From contig OX365945.1 of NCBI GenBank assembly GCA_947247005.1, forward strand, positions 33,224,551-33,288,550: a DNA stretch of 64,000 bases. The letters run 5' to 3'. The notes under the pieces were generated by a model, which was not told the origin of the DNA, did not search any database, and worked only from the letters and a program-made list of their open reading frames with translations. Positions 37,861 to 58,943 of this stretch are shown piece by piece (within the stretch, counting starts at the first letter, position 1; each line of letters begins with the position of its first letter). This stretch comes from Spisula solida. Taxonomy: Eukaryota; Mollusca; Bivalvia; Venerida; Mactridae. A program made the translations under genes and the position numbers.

Positions 37861-38446
37861 TTATAAATTCCTTGCAAGAATGTATTATTTTACAGTACTT
37901 TTAAATGATCTAGACATTGTATTTAATGACTTTGTGGATATTTACAGAAATGAAATATGCAGAATGAATCAATGAAAGTGTACTGATCTATAGACACTAA
38001 CAAACTTATATTGTAACATCTTTCATACAACTACACAATGCAATACACTGGTAATGTACAGATAGTACATAGTTTACAGCAAAAATAAACCAGTTTTATC
38101 AAATCACTTATGAAAATCGTAAATTCTAAGGTATTCTTTAAACTCTACACATTGGGGACATGTATGGTTTGTAAGAGTTCATTAACTTAATCATAATTAA
38201 TATTGAACAACCCTTTGTCACAGTTGGTAGCTTTTAAACAATTATAAAGTATTTGAATATGTAAGTAAGTTTAAAATTTCTGTAAGTGCTTTGATAAACA
38301 GTACCAGGATGTCAGTTTAATATTTCTGTAAGTGCTTTGATAAAACAGTACCAAGATGCACATATTTACATGCTAATCAAATATTCTAGGTAAGTTTCTT
38401 CATTATCATAGCTAAAGCACTTTTGGAGATACATGTGACAATAGTA

Positions 38447-38683
38447 CAGGGTGTTAAAAAAGTTCGTTCTCAATGTTTTAGTTTCAGTATTTTATTTTTC
38501 TGACGCCAGAAGTATGTAAAATTTTCAGGTTAAATTCCAGATGCTTCTACCATTTGTTCTAATCTTACTGGTATTGGATGAAGCCTCAATAGTCAGAAAA
38601 AAAAGAAATCGTATATTTGCACATGGCTCCGATAAAATTTAGTATGAATTCAAATTTTGAGAACAAACTTTATCAACACCCTG
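38447..38683. mobile_element. 237-bp MITE, CAGGGTGTTAAAAAAGT TIRs, TA target
   Basis: Ends cagggtgttaaaaaagttcg and aactttatcaacaccctg are inverted, and the flanks are TA on both sides, as for Tc1/mariner-type elements. A second copy is at 40688-40921. ORFs inside are shadows. Confidence 0.85.
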
Positions 38684-40440
38684 TATTAAAACATGTACAT
38701 GTACGCCCTCCCATCATATTCAAAACAGCACAATCATGTTTTGTAAAAAAAGTGGTTAACAATAATTTTTATCATCATTTACGCCAGAAAAGCAGAAATT
38801 ATTTATATATATACAATAGATGACATCAGTTGAAGAACATCTTCAGACATCAATTTTGAGATCTCAAGTAAACATTTACACATACACGATTCATGTGATA
38901 ATCATTGCACCATTAAGTATAGGTTAAAGTTTATTAAATATTTTCTTCCAAGATTTAAACCTGAGCAAGCGATAGCGAAGCATGGTTAATAATCTTGAAG
39001 AAAATGTTTTAAACTCTAACCAACTAAGTGTTTGCCCCACCCACAATTGTTAAAACCACAAGAAACACGATTTCTGCTTGTCTCTAAATTGGTCAGTGCA
39101 TTGAAAATGGGCGCGAAATAATATTGGTTGATGGTCAAATGGACGGTCACACTTTATGAGGGGTGTCCGACAAAAGAATGCGTGAAGGATGTTTTGTTTT
39201 TTCTTTACTGATATTACCCATTAATAGTTCATTGTTAAACCAAATACAATCGCTTTCACAAAGAGGCGTGGTCTATGTGCCCATGTGCAGAGACTACAAA
39301 TTACTTCCTGGTGAAGACATTTTTTGAAATATAGACCATACTTCAGGGATTAGACGACAGAAATCAAGCCTGTTGAAGGGTCAAAAAAGTTGTGCAAACA
39401 TTATTGATAGTTACATGTTTAAGCAATGAAAGGGCTTCATTTGAGCCCTGAATTGACCCTCTCACAGTCCTCACATTTCTGAGCCCTGAATTGACCCTCT
39501 GACATTCCTCAAGTTTCTGAGTCCTAAATTCACAGACTTGTTTTTCCCATGAATAAAATATTATTTCATTTTTATTTGTTTAAATGGTATATCATTTACG
39601 TTGAATTTACTGTAAGATATAAACATTACTTCAAAGTAATAAGATGTCACATAAGGACCGCAATAGATTCAGACAATTTGATGTGTTGAAATTAGAACAC
39701 AATTTTGAAGCATTTGCTCATTTTGCACTCACAATTTGACAGTATTTACAATTCAAAGCTTGTTTAACAGTAAGGAGATATTTAAATTTTCACATACACA
39801 TGTAAAATGATGTATGTATGTCGTTAATTGCACTTAAATCTTAATGGCTTAAAAATAAAAACATTCTATTCGACAAATCAATCACTAAATAATTCAGTTC
39901 AATATAATTTAATAACTGCAGCTAGAGCATGTCTTCTTAAGGCCAGAATAAATATATTTCTCGATGCTTATCCGTGCCCACCCCCTATTTAGTTTACAAA
40001 AAGTTTGACTTTAGGTAAATTGTGAACAAGTTCTTCTAACTTATATTAATTACTCTTGACACCTCATTCCCGAGGGTATCAATTGCCACAAGGGTATGAG
40101 AGAGAGGCCAGCTTTCCCTTTTAAGTGAGGGACTAACTGGTAACATTTAATTTTTTATTTCGTCTTTGGTATAATGCAGTCAGGGATCACAGACAGGACC
40201 TCACACACTAGAAACAAATGCTCTACCACTAAGCTATCAAGGTTGTGTTTTACCCTCTTTTGTGTTGACCTGAATTTTTCTAAGTTTCAAAACAATCCAA
40301 AAAAAACAAAATAATCATTCAAGCTCATGCACAAGTTTTTGAAAAAATATAACACCCTTCCCTTTTTAAGATGAACTAACTAGAAAATTAATTCAGAATA
40401 GCCCTATTTGTAATTTTTGACATTTAATTCAAAAATATTT

Positions 40441-40676
40441 CGCTGGCTTAGAAAGAAAAGGTTGTAAGTAAATAATTGATATTTTGAGAAAACAAGAAAA
40501 AACTGTCTGACAACTACTCTTTACTTATGGAAAAACAAGTCTTTTAAACTTCAGTTTGGTCAACATGACCAGTTCTGATTTTCATGAAAATAGGTTCTTA
40601 AGATGCGACTTGTGATGCAGATTTATATATGCATGAGTCTAACGAAGTACTTACAATCTTCTCATTCTAAGCCAGC
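40441..40676. mobile_element. 236-bp MITE, GCTGGCTTAGAA TIRs
   Basis: The left end cgctggcttagaaagaaaag is inverted on the right as cttctcattctaagccagc. Members with the same interior are at 7975-8126, 56240-56385 (both partial) and 63445-63723. Confidence 0.85.
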
Positions 40677-40687
40677 CATTTGTCCTA

Positions 40688-40921
40688 CAGGGTGTTAAAA
40701 AGGTGTGTTCTCAAAATTAAATTCATATCAAGTGTTATTTGAGCTATGTGCACAGTAGACAATTTTAATTGCTTACTATTATAGCTTCATTTAATGACAG
40801 AAAGATAAGAACAATTGTAGAACCCTCTGAAATTTAAACTAAAAATGTTACAGTCTTCTGGTGTCAGAAAATATGAACTATTGAAACTTCAATATTGAGA
40901 ACAAACTTTTTTAACACCCTG
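40688..40921. mobile_element. MITE, second CAGGGTGTTAAAAA copy
   Basis: Same family as 38447-38683: left end cagggtgttaaaaaggtgtg, right end caaacttttttaacaccctg, preceded by TA. It begins 11 bp after the MITE at 40441-40676 and ends 54 bp beyond the GPATCH2 stop, so it may be transcribed in the 3' UTR. Confidence 0.85.
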
Positions 40922-40975
40922 CATACAAAACATATTATACATGAACAAGCATGTTTGTCGACAGATTGGTTAATA

Positions 40976-49886
<8,911 letters not shown>

Positions 49887-50873
49887 GAGCAATGAATTGT
49901 TAAGATCTGAAAGAATAAAATAAGTTGTCAATAGAAACCTAGTTAGAATCAATCAATAATCAATAAACTATCACATAGTGATTTAAAAATTAAAGACACC
50001 ATACTAGTATTTAAGGCGCTGGGGGAAAGCCAATTCTGGCTTTAAGGCGCATGGGTACCACAGCGCCTTCTGTTCATCGGAAAGGGCCTAGTATGTATAT
50101 GCAGAATGAGATTTTCAAAGTGATGTTTCTATTGAACTGTATTAAACCAAATGACTGAGGTTGAGGGTTTCCCAAAATTGCTGTGACGTTAGCAGTATTT
50201 GGAAATCGTCCCTATTTTATAGTATTTACACAGATTTCACATACTGAAAACCAGTGGAATTTAAATGGTATAAAACAATTATGAATATCAGAAACTATCT
50301 ATCGTCAAGCCTGTCACAGGATCACTTCCTTTACATTACCTTAGACCCTGCCATCACGATACATATGTAACCACGATACGCGATGATGAAAATATCCCAT
50401 GAGATTTCAAAATGGAGAAGAAACTGCTAAAAGAATATGCATTGTTTCATTGATAAAATAGACGCTATAGATATAAACAGAAGCAGACAAAACGATCAAG
50501 ACTGGCAATATAAAATGTTTTCATCAATCAGTAGAAATCGGGTGTGACCCAACTTGATTGAGAATATGGTGCAATGAAATAAATCCCGAATTTAAATGTC
50601 AACGTTCTTTTTACTATTTAGAACGAAAACTAACAAAGAACTAGATTACTGATTTATTAATCTTTTCTTCGATACTTAGGCGACTAAATTAACTGCAAGG
50701 GAATATTCATTCTAATATCAATATTATCAACGATCATGAATACTAAAATTAACATCGAAGTACAGGTATGCATAGCCTCATGGAACCAATTAATGAATGA
50801 ATTATCGACAAATTTTTGGACATAATCAGTGCCAGGTTCTCTTTAAAATTATGTAGAATATATAGATGTCTGC

Positions 50874-52091
50874 CAGACATGGAGTAATCGATTAAAGTAA
50901 TCATGATGATTAATAATCGATTACTTTTTTCAAGTAATCATCATTAATCAGTAATCATGGATTTTTCTGATTAATGATTAATAATTTAATCGATTATTGA
51001 TGAAAAAAAGGCTGTAATCATGATTACTTTACGATTACTTTATGATTACTTTGTGTTTATATATGAGAATGTTCAGCAGAAAATTTGTTTTCAGTAACAA
51101 AAACACAATGCTTGTAACTACCAAAACTAAATAGAATTAAATATATTTTTTAGTGAATTATCAGTCAATAATTCATTAGTTATTTAATATTAATTAAGTC
51201 TATATATACATAACATGTAAAATAAATGTAAGCATGTACTAAGCTGTAAAAAGGCATTTTTGTGCAATAAAATATTTGTATATATAACAGATATCACATC
51301 ATGTTTATAACATGACAGTGTGTTAGAAGATTAGGGCCTACACTTAATGCTATTGTTTGACAATTCTCACCTATTTAAATGTACCCCATTTCATACTCAA
51401 AGCTGCATGTATTTTGCCTGGGGCAAGATTTGTACTGTTAGTTAAAATAATTGATATGGGTGTCACACTATTGTTTAAGAAACACAACTGACAAGATCTG
51501 AACATACAGTTTATATTTAATTTAAAGTTTATTCTGCATGTCCATAAATATGTTTGGAAATAATGATCCTGTAAAGCAGGAAATCTCTGTATATTTGATG
51601 TCAGAATGTATTGACATTGACCCCTTACACTACTGGAAGGATAATAATGAAATATTTCCAACACTCGCAAGCGAGTTGAGTGGTTGTTCAGCATTGCAGG
51701 AAAGTTTTTTAGGCCAGAAAGCTGCAGGCTTAGTGAAAAACTTTTGAACGCCTGATGATGATTAAATGTAATAAGCATATTTGAACTTTATTCATGTAAG
51801 AGAACCATTTGTCTCTTGAACAATGCACCCACTAGATGAATATATCTTGTGTGTCTAATTGATATATCTGTTTTGTACTAGATAGACACATTGTAACTGT
51901 TTAATAAACTTGTCATTTAACTTTGTTTTTGAAAAGTAATCGTTAATCATCTGATTACTTCAATTAACGATTAATAATTTAATCGATTAACAACAATTTG
52001 TCGGTTAATTGATTATTAATCGATTATCCAAAAATGTCTAAATAATCGATTAATAACCGATTACTTTTCAAAGTAATCGACTCCATGTCTG
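50874..52091 (+). mobile_element. hAT element, 1.2 kb, internally decayed
   Basis: Ends CAGACATGGAGTAATCGATT and ATCGACTCCATGTCTG are inverted. Flanking 8-mers atgtctgc and atgtctgg differ at one base. Long subterminal runs are made of taatcgatta and taatcatgatta words. It encloses a transposase C-terminal relic (51538-51780). It lies upstream of the GPATCH2 coding exons, possibly in its first intron. Confidence 0.88.
51538..51780 (+). pseudogene. hAT transposase C-terminal (dimerisation) relic
   Basis: Frame 1 reads EISVYLMSECIDIDPLHYWKD then NNEIFPTLA, the conserved hAT dimerisation start (IDPLxxWK ... FPxLA). The reading frame then shifts, and the next block, FSIAGKFFRPESCRLSEKLL, lies in another frame, followed by MMIKCN after a further shift. 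At least two frame breaks, and the catalytic part is missing. Confidence 0.85.
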
Positions 52092-53260
52092 ATGTCTGGA
52101 CGATAACAGACCTACTTTTCCTCTTTTATTTTCACTGTTTACTTTTTGTAGTATGCTGACATCATGGTTTTTGGGGTCAACTTGTTCGCACAATGGTGAA
52201 CATGTTCGGAACCAATTATCGACACTTGTCAAAAGTCATTGATATTCTAGAAAATGGGCCCTCTTTTTAAAAAGTTTCTGTTTTTAACCATCAGCATTGT
52301 TCAATAACGACGACTATTGATTAAATTTTAACACTTTAATGCACACTTTCTTAAAAATTAATAAATTAACAAGAACACCCAGAAGGTGAAATGGCCTTCA
52401 TGTTGGCAGGTCCATGAAAAGTATTGCTTTATGTAATAATAAAAAAAAGTTTATTACATGAATGCATCTGAGTACTTATTAATAACCCAAATAACGGTAC
52501 CTAACCAAGCATTAGCTTCAATAACGTGCACCGCAAAATTCAATTGCACATTTCATACGGTTAATTTTGAGAACAAATTGAGCATAGCCCAGAAAAAACC
52601 AGATTGTTGTTAATATTTTTGGCGGTTATGATACTGGTTGGGAGAATATAAAACAACTGTTTTTAATATATGAGGGTTGGTTTCATGGGTGTACATGTAT
52701 TCATAAAAATTTCCACGGAAATTCGTACTACTTGGGGAATTTTGCAATTTGTTATTAGGCCTGTAGGACACGTGAGGAGCATTTTTCTAGCGATTGTCTG
52801 CTGTTCTCATTTTGAAAACGAGGTTTAATATTTGTCACTGACCCATTTCGGACAAACTTATCACTTGTCTGTTTATGCGCGAGTCAACTTCTTTCAGTTT
52901 TTAAGTATGAAGCGTAAATAAGGCCAAATGTACAAGTGTCGATAATTGGTACCTGTCGATAATTGGTCCCGTGAGGCTAGTGCAAAAAAAAAAATCGGTT
53001 AAAAAAACTTATGATTGCTGTGGTTAGATTTTTTTTGGAAACACTTTGGCAACATCCGGTCTTCTTCCCCAATTCATTCCGTGAACTGATTGCTATTATT
53101 ATTAATGTCATGTAATCAGGCATTTATCTTCAATAAAGACAATGTATGCTTTAATTATGTGGCCGAGTAACGGAGTATCTTGTGTTTGTTGACTACATTA
53201 TTTTGTAAATTATGAAAACCATACAGTATGAACACAGTATGAACAGACTATACTACAATA

Positions 53261-54604
53261 CATGGGCGTAGGAGAAGGGGGGGCCAGGCCCCCCCAATGT
53301 TAGGACAAGGGGGGGCCAACATATCGTTTGGCCCCCCCAATAATTCAGACCATATTCATAATGTTCCATCTAAAATAGTCTTGTAATGGGTAATGTGCCC
53401 TTTATTCTTGGTTAAAAAGTATAAAATTAGATTTTAATCTATGAAATACGTCATCATGTACAGCTGTTAAAAGAGCTATGTGAAGAAATATAGAAATACA
53501 TTGTAAGATAAAGTTTGCCCCACCTCCTATATTGCTTTTAAACTTTGTCATTTCTATGTTAAATTATCAATTACTAAACCTCTTAACTCTTAGAATTCGG
53601 GCATCTGTGCAATAATTAGTAAACATATTTCCAAAATAAGGACTTAATTTCGCTGGATCTTTTAACAAAATATGTCTTGTAAAATTCCAAATAATTATCT
53701 CAGAACACACAGAATGCACCAGATTGATCCATTGTTTTAAAAAAAAAATCCCGGGGGACCATGCCCCCGGACCCCCCTACTTACAATACTACTTTAAGAT
53801 AAGGTTAATTTAACCGCTATTTTGACAAGCTAACAACTTAGTAGATATACCTTACCTTAATAATCATATACACAAAAATTCACCATAAGCTATTACATGC
53901 TTTCCAACTTGTTTCATGAGTCATCAGGGAGATTTACGATTTTTGTCCGTGATATTTTAACTTTCATCCGTGAGATTTCAGATGTTCAAAGGGAGGTAAA
54001 CTCTATTAGACTCATGAACGTATTTTCGGTCCGGATACAGACTTTTACCATTCCTTAAAATAATGGCTGCCGATTTGCGCGAAATTTGCAATCTGTTTTA
54101 CCTTAAATTAATGATTAGACATGCAATATTGCTTCACTTAATGTCACACTCGTAAAGAAACATGCTGGCATGACCAATTGATGACCTTATCCCTTCGCTT
54201 GATAGATCAGTAAATAGCCAAACTTAATAAATTCCCACGCCATTCATGATTGCCTGATGTTGAACTGACCTGCTGCGCTTGATTGGTATCAATTACTGAT
54301 ACGGATCATTAACACATGCCTTGTACCTTGTATATTTGGAAACAGCTGGACATCGGCTGTTTTCTGAATTATTTAACATGATAAACAATTTACAAATGCA
54401 GACTTATGCCAGTCCGGGTTTTTCATGAAATGTCCGGGGCTCGCGGGTTTGACACTCGATTCCGGGACTTTCACGGACAATCCGTGAAAGTTGGTAACCA
54501 TGCTATTAAAAGAACACCGTATATGACCCCCCATATCTCAAAAAAAACGCCCCCCCCTCCCAAATGTTTGGCCCCCCAATGTTGAAGACGCTCCTACGCC
54601 CATG
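53261..54604. mobile_element. MITE with CATGGGCGTAGGAG TIRs, carrying a nested repeat
   Basis: Ends catgggcgtaggag and ctcctacgcccatg are perfect inverses, flanked by caata on both sides (53256-53260 and 54605-54609). Subterminal g(7)/c(7) tracts with ggccccccaat words occur at both ends. The repeat 53897-54503 is inserted within it. Confidence 0.88.
53897..54503. mobile_element. Second copy of the 13629-14171 dispersed repeat
   Basis: Starts atgctttccaacttgtttca and ends gaaagttggtaaccat. It keeps a segment (about 54437-54480, gctcgcgggtttgacactcg and neighbours) absent from the SNW1 intron copy. Confidence 0.85.
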
Positions 54605-54840
54605 CAATAGAGTTGGTGAAGAAGACCAGATATTGCCGACACTTTTTAATAATTACATGTTTATGTGTCGAGGAGATTGATCTATAGAGTCTCTGATATT
54701 ATTATTATTAATTTATTATCAAAATAAAACATCCATAACCGCAGTACGAGCCATCCGATTATGTGTTACTTCCACACGTTTATAAGTCACTAGTATTATA
54801 GTGTGTGCACAATTGACGATGAATAATAAACGATACTTAC

Positions 54841-54930
54841 CATGCACATATCTAAATCAAAGACAAATGCACATGCAGTTCATTTAGTCGAAGCTAAATG
54901 CACAAATTAATTTCTACTTTTTACGCCGTT
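54841..54930 (-). other. Possible non-coding first exon of GPATCH2
   Basis: A strong minus-strand donor (TGCATG|GTAAGTATCG) is at 54840/54841. Joined to the acceptor at 49907 it gives no in-frame ATG before the one at 49886, as expected for a 5' UTR exon. The upstream limit is arbitrary. No core promoter motif is clear. Confidence 0.3.
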
Positions 54931-56015
54931 ATTAAGGTCGTCTCGATTGGAACAATATAGGTAGGATATAGAACAAATTCTTCTTTGTTGTTCTATTTTT
55001 AACCGAGTGTGTGACCGGACTTAAAAGTAGGCATACGTAGATAAAAATAATGCATACAAACAAAGATCTAAAATACGTGTTTTTATAGTTCTTTGATACA
55101 AACTAAGAGTGATATCGTCCGTGTTTCAAACACGCACGGCTCAGGCCTATATCACAACAATAAAGATTGCATGAAAATGGAATTCAACCCCAAAAATGTC
55201 ATTTTCTTCGTATTTATATTTCGTTCCTGTTTTGTTAAATATGAATGTATTCAGATGAACGTTAGCATACACTACTGATACTTGAAGTGGAGATGAAGCT
55301 GATTATTGATACTTTGTCGATAATAATGTACAGTAGATGGGTCAACTAAATTTCTACATTAGATATTTTAAACAGGTCACAGTCAGTGATAGTCAAGGGC
55401 TCCACATCCCGCACCACACCAGTCTAGCTCCTCAGAGAGCGATCCACATTGCTCATTGTCGCAAGGTTTAATGATTTTTATAAAAGACAATCATGCCACG
55501 GAGGCTACATTACCTACCAAATACGAAACTATATTCCATGCCGTGCACGAGCACCACGTGCACAAAAGCCATTTCGCACCAACCGTTCCACATGGATGAT
55601 TTTGTACCTGAACATGCGTTTTATTTCTGTACATCGATATGTTAATGTGTGCAATGAAAAAATAACCCACTTTTATATGTGCTGATTGAATATATCACAT
55701 GTAGGCCTATACTATCAAACGTTATAGGGTAAATTCGTCGAAGTGTATAAACAACGTCACAAAGAAAGCAAATCAGACTGTCAGATTGACGCACGCGTGC
55801 CAAGTCTATGTCCCCACCAGGGGTTGGACTATCAGGAAGATAGATATAGAAATATAGTTAAATTCTGCGCTTTGGGTGTATTGCGTTATTAAGAATGCTT
55901 TACGCGTGCATGTGGGTGCACAAAACTTCACAGGTACATGCATTAACGAATTCGGCTTTAGTTTATACTAATTTATTTAAGATCGATTGTGAAACAAGTT
56001 TTTCCAACTTTTCCA
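54931..56015. other. Intergenic, nothing recognised
   Basis: AT-rich sequence between the GPATCH2 5' side and the RT relic. Only short chance ORFs are visible. Confidence 0.5.
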
Positions 56016-56215
56016 TTCGGCTATACTGATGATTATGTCTGGAAAAATAATACTAATTATGCTGCGTATCGCATGTAAATTACTTGAACATATTGTTTTC
56101 AGAAAAACTCTTGACCATTTAGACCTAAATAATATATTGGTTGACAACCAACATGACTTTCGTTGAGATAGGTCTTGTGAAACGCAGTTTGTAGGTTTCG
56201 TACATGTAAGACTCA
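56016..56215 (+). pseudogene. Reverse transcriptase fragment of a non-LTR retrotransposon
   Basis: The plus frame reads RIACKLLEHIVFRKTLDHLD, then LNNILVDNQHDFR, an in-frame TGA, then DRSCETQFV. The pattern CKxLExI ... L..NQHGFR.gRSCETQL is a well-known RT block of non-LTR elements. The stop codon and short extent mark it as dead. Confidence 0.8.
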
Positions 56216-56239
56216 TACATGCTTCTCAAGGTGCTTCTT

Positions 56240-56385
56240 ATAAGCCTTTTTTATGTTGACCAATCTGAAGTTTAAAAAGCTTGTTTTTCCATAAGTAAAG
56301 AGTACTTTTCAGACAGCTTTTTCTTGTTTTCTCTAAATATTGATTTTGTACTGACGACCTTCTACTTCTAAGCCAGCGATTTGGC
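56240..56385 (-). mobile_element. Fragment of the GCTGGCTTAGAA MITE family
   Basis: Ends gaccttctacttctaagcca and gcga on the right, and shares tttccataagtaaagagtac and ttttcttgttttctc (inverse) with the other copies. The left TIR is absent. Confidence 0.65.
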
Positions 56386-57529
56386 TTATCAGATACAACA
56401 TAGACCCTCAGATTGTAATTAAGTACTCCTTCTTCCAACGTTCAACAGTTGAATGGAATTCTCCACCAGTACATGTAGTCAGTTCTGACACTGCTCGTAC
56501 TTTTAGGTCAGCTCTGGTTACATTGCCGCACCATTGAATATCTTGATCTTTTTAACAGCACTAACAATCTTGTTTCCTTCACCATGTATAGAGTTATTTA
56601 CATATTCAGGTATGTTAGGGCTATTGAGGCGTTTCGCACTGTATCGTTTTATTTATCACATTGTCAATATCTCCTGGATGGAACGAGTAGTTCAGGTGAT
56701 TTGACAATCTTTATTCCCACGCATGGCCATTATAGTTCGTTATGATTGTTAGCCATTATTGAAGATGATGATAATTATGATGATGCTGAACTTGACTCGA
56801 AAGTAACACTCGTGATATCTTGAAATTCCAAAGTTAACAGAATTCCGAGTTGACAATTTATTATCTTATTATTACTTTTGATAATGTATTTATTAATATG
56901 AAATTCCACGTACTCATATTTTCGTATGTGATGAATCTAATCATTTGCTTATTTGAGTCCAATTGCCGTCGAATCCACCGTGTTAGACTTGTAACGTAAT
57001 CTCGCATATTTTACACGTGTAAGACATGCGCATTCGAAGAGCACGTGTTTTAATTTACACGGTTTTGATGTAGGGTCTAAGTGAAAAAAATTCTGCTAGA
57101 AAAACACCTAGCATGCTGAGTTTGACCAGGGATTTTACTTCATAGAACCGGTCCTGGATGACACAAACGTCGGCATGTTGTACAAGCTGTGACACAGTTA
57201 CGTCCCGTAGTTTTTATTGGTTTGAAATTACAAAAATATGTCTATTTATTGTGTTTTAGTTGTTATTTTAGTGGTTATCTCAGTTTTATTGATTTCTGTT
57301 GACAAGAACCTTTAATGTTTCAATAACACGAACACATTGCTGCGAATGTCATGCACGTGTAAAATATGCTTCCCGTCACGTCAAATATCAGCCATAATTA
57401 ATCAATAATCAGCTTCGTCTTCTATTTAAGTATTGATATGCAAAATGTCATGAGAGTAGATCTACCGGCATTATTAACAACACAATTATACAAACCTATG
57501 GTGGCGTTTTAGCACTTTTGAGCAGTGTA
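56386..57529. other. Intergenic, nothing recognised
   Basis: AT-rich sequence without supported features. Confidence 0.5.
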
Positions 57530-58943
57530 CGAGGGTTGTTCAAATAGGAATGCAACTAAGCCCATAAAATTTATCCTTGATAGATTCTAATTAAACAAGC
57601 CATTGATCCCATTGCAGTATCCATCTCCGATATATATGCGAAGTTTCATTCAGTTATTCCTTTTTTAAAATGCGATTTTGTTATTATTCTTAGGTACACT
57701 GTGCATTTACTGGACATGAGCCAAACCGAGATCTTAACGTATTTGATATACTTTCCGACAATGCAATTTAAGAGTCGTTTGAAACAAATAAAGATCACAA
57801 GGGTCAATGCTTGACAAATAAGGATGGTCGGAATGTTCAAGAACCTTCACGCTTCTCATAAAGTCGCGTTAATGGCTGCTGCAGATGGAGGCCCATTGTC
57901 CTGCAATAGCATGCCACCCTTCAATCATGTGGCTTGGCATCGATTAACGGAGTATTTCTACAATTTTCCCATTGTCCATTTTATACATCAAATTTAATGG
58001 TAGAAACTTAGTTTATATCGAAAAAGGTGTACATTTCTGCTGGCGCCCACGGTGCATTTTGCAATGCACACTTTTGTTCTGTCTTTGCTGGCCCATATTT
58101 GTTTATAGATATGTCGCATGGATGACAAAATGAACCCATGTCTGGTTTATGGTCATAACCTTAAGTTTGCAAACGGTCGACTTTTTTTTATCTAGAAACT
58201 GGTTTCAACTATTGTTTGGACAGTTTGCAAGGACATATGTGCTGGCGTCCCAAAGCAGACAGGGGTATCCAAACTATACTTTTCGTCCTATTTTTTGTAA
58301 TATGCTTGATAATTGTATGAATACATGTAGCTCCTAATGATGTGTCAACACATTGAGCTACTTGCCTAATTGTAAAAAATATTTGATTTTCGCAACCCTT
58401 TGGTAGTACGCTGCGGTATTTGGATAGCGTGCAAGAGGTTCATTTCCAAATAAAATTACACCACTTTTAAATTTCTTAAACTATAAAGTAGCTGATGAAT
58501 AAGACACTACATGACACTATTTCACCATACAAGTTGTTTTAGATATTGTATTTGCTCCCACATTAAGAAAACACCGATTTTTAAATTGGACCGAATTTGG
58601 TCAGAAAAAGAGACATTTTCCAAATAATTTAAGCATTAGTATACACGAGTAGACAGTGTTAATAATAATAATAATAATATCTTTATTTAGAGAAGGTAAC
58701 ATCTACAGACATATGCAATAGACGAATTCACATACATCTTAATTTAAACAAGGCCTTAAACAACAACAACAAAACATGTTATTTTGACAATCACAGTATT
58801 AATTGACCTATTGTTACAGCTACACTGAACGGATTTTAAAATATGAGGTACCGATTTAAAGCTAATACAGCTCACTATTTTTAAAAATGCATTGATACAA
58901 GAAAGATATAGCATGACTTGCATTCCAATTTGAACAACCCTCG
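57530..58943 (-). mobile_element. Decayed mariner element (1.4 kb)
   Basis: TIRs CGAGGGTTGTTCAAATAGG and its inverse in AATTTGAACAACCCTCG match over about 26 bp with one difference, flanked by TA. The size is right for mariner. On the minus strand near 57780-57915 the translation contains KGGMLLQDNGPPSAAAINAT and, further on, HPYLSSIDPCDLYLF. These correspond to the LLHDNAxPH and HPPYSPDLAPCDYxLF parts of mariner transposases, with stops between them. No intact transposase. An (aat)n tract at about 58660 is included. Confidence 0.85.

Larger units (their letters stand above)
36047..40975. other. Intergenic, GPATCH2 3' side, MITE-rich
   Basis: No supported gene. It contains a degenerate Helitron-like copy ending in a ggccagctaaaaa tail near 37475, the MITEs at 37036-37300, 37680-37860, 38447-38683, 40441-40676 and 40688-40921, a mariner-like single end near 39158 (gaggggtgtccgacaaaaga) and a tRNA-like remnant at about 40180-40245 on the minus strand. 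The rest is AT-rich. Confidence 0.5.

Noticed and set aside
55398..55480. Short cysteine-rich minus-strand frame (PCDNEQCG ... DWCGAGCG)
   Set aside because: No ATG or splice acceptor opens it, an upstream in-frame stop is close, and it is about 33 codons long. A decayed exon is possible, but there is no support for a gene.
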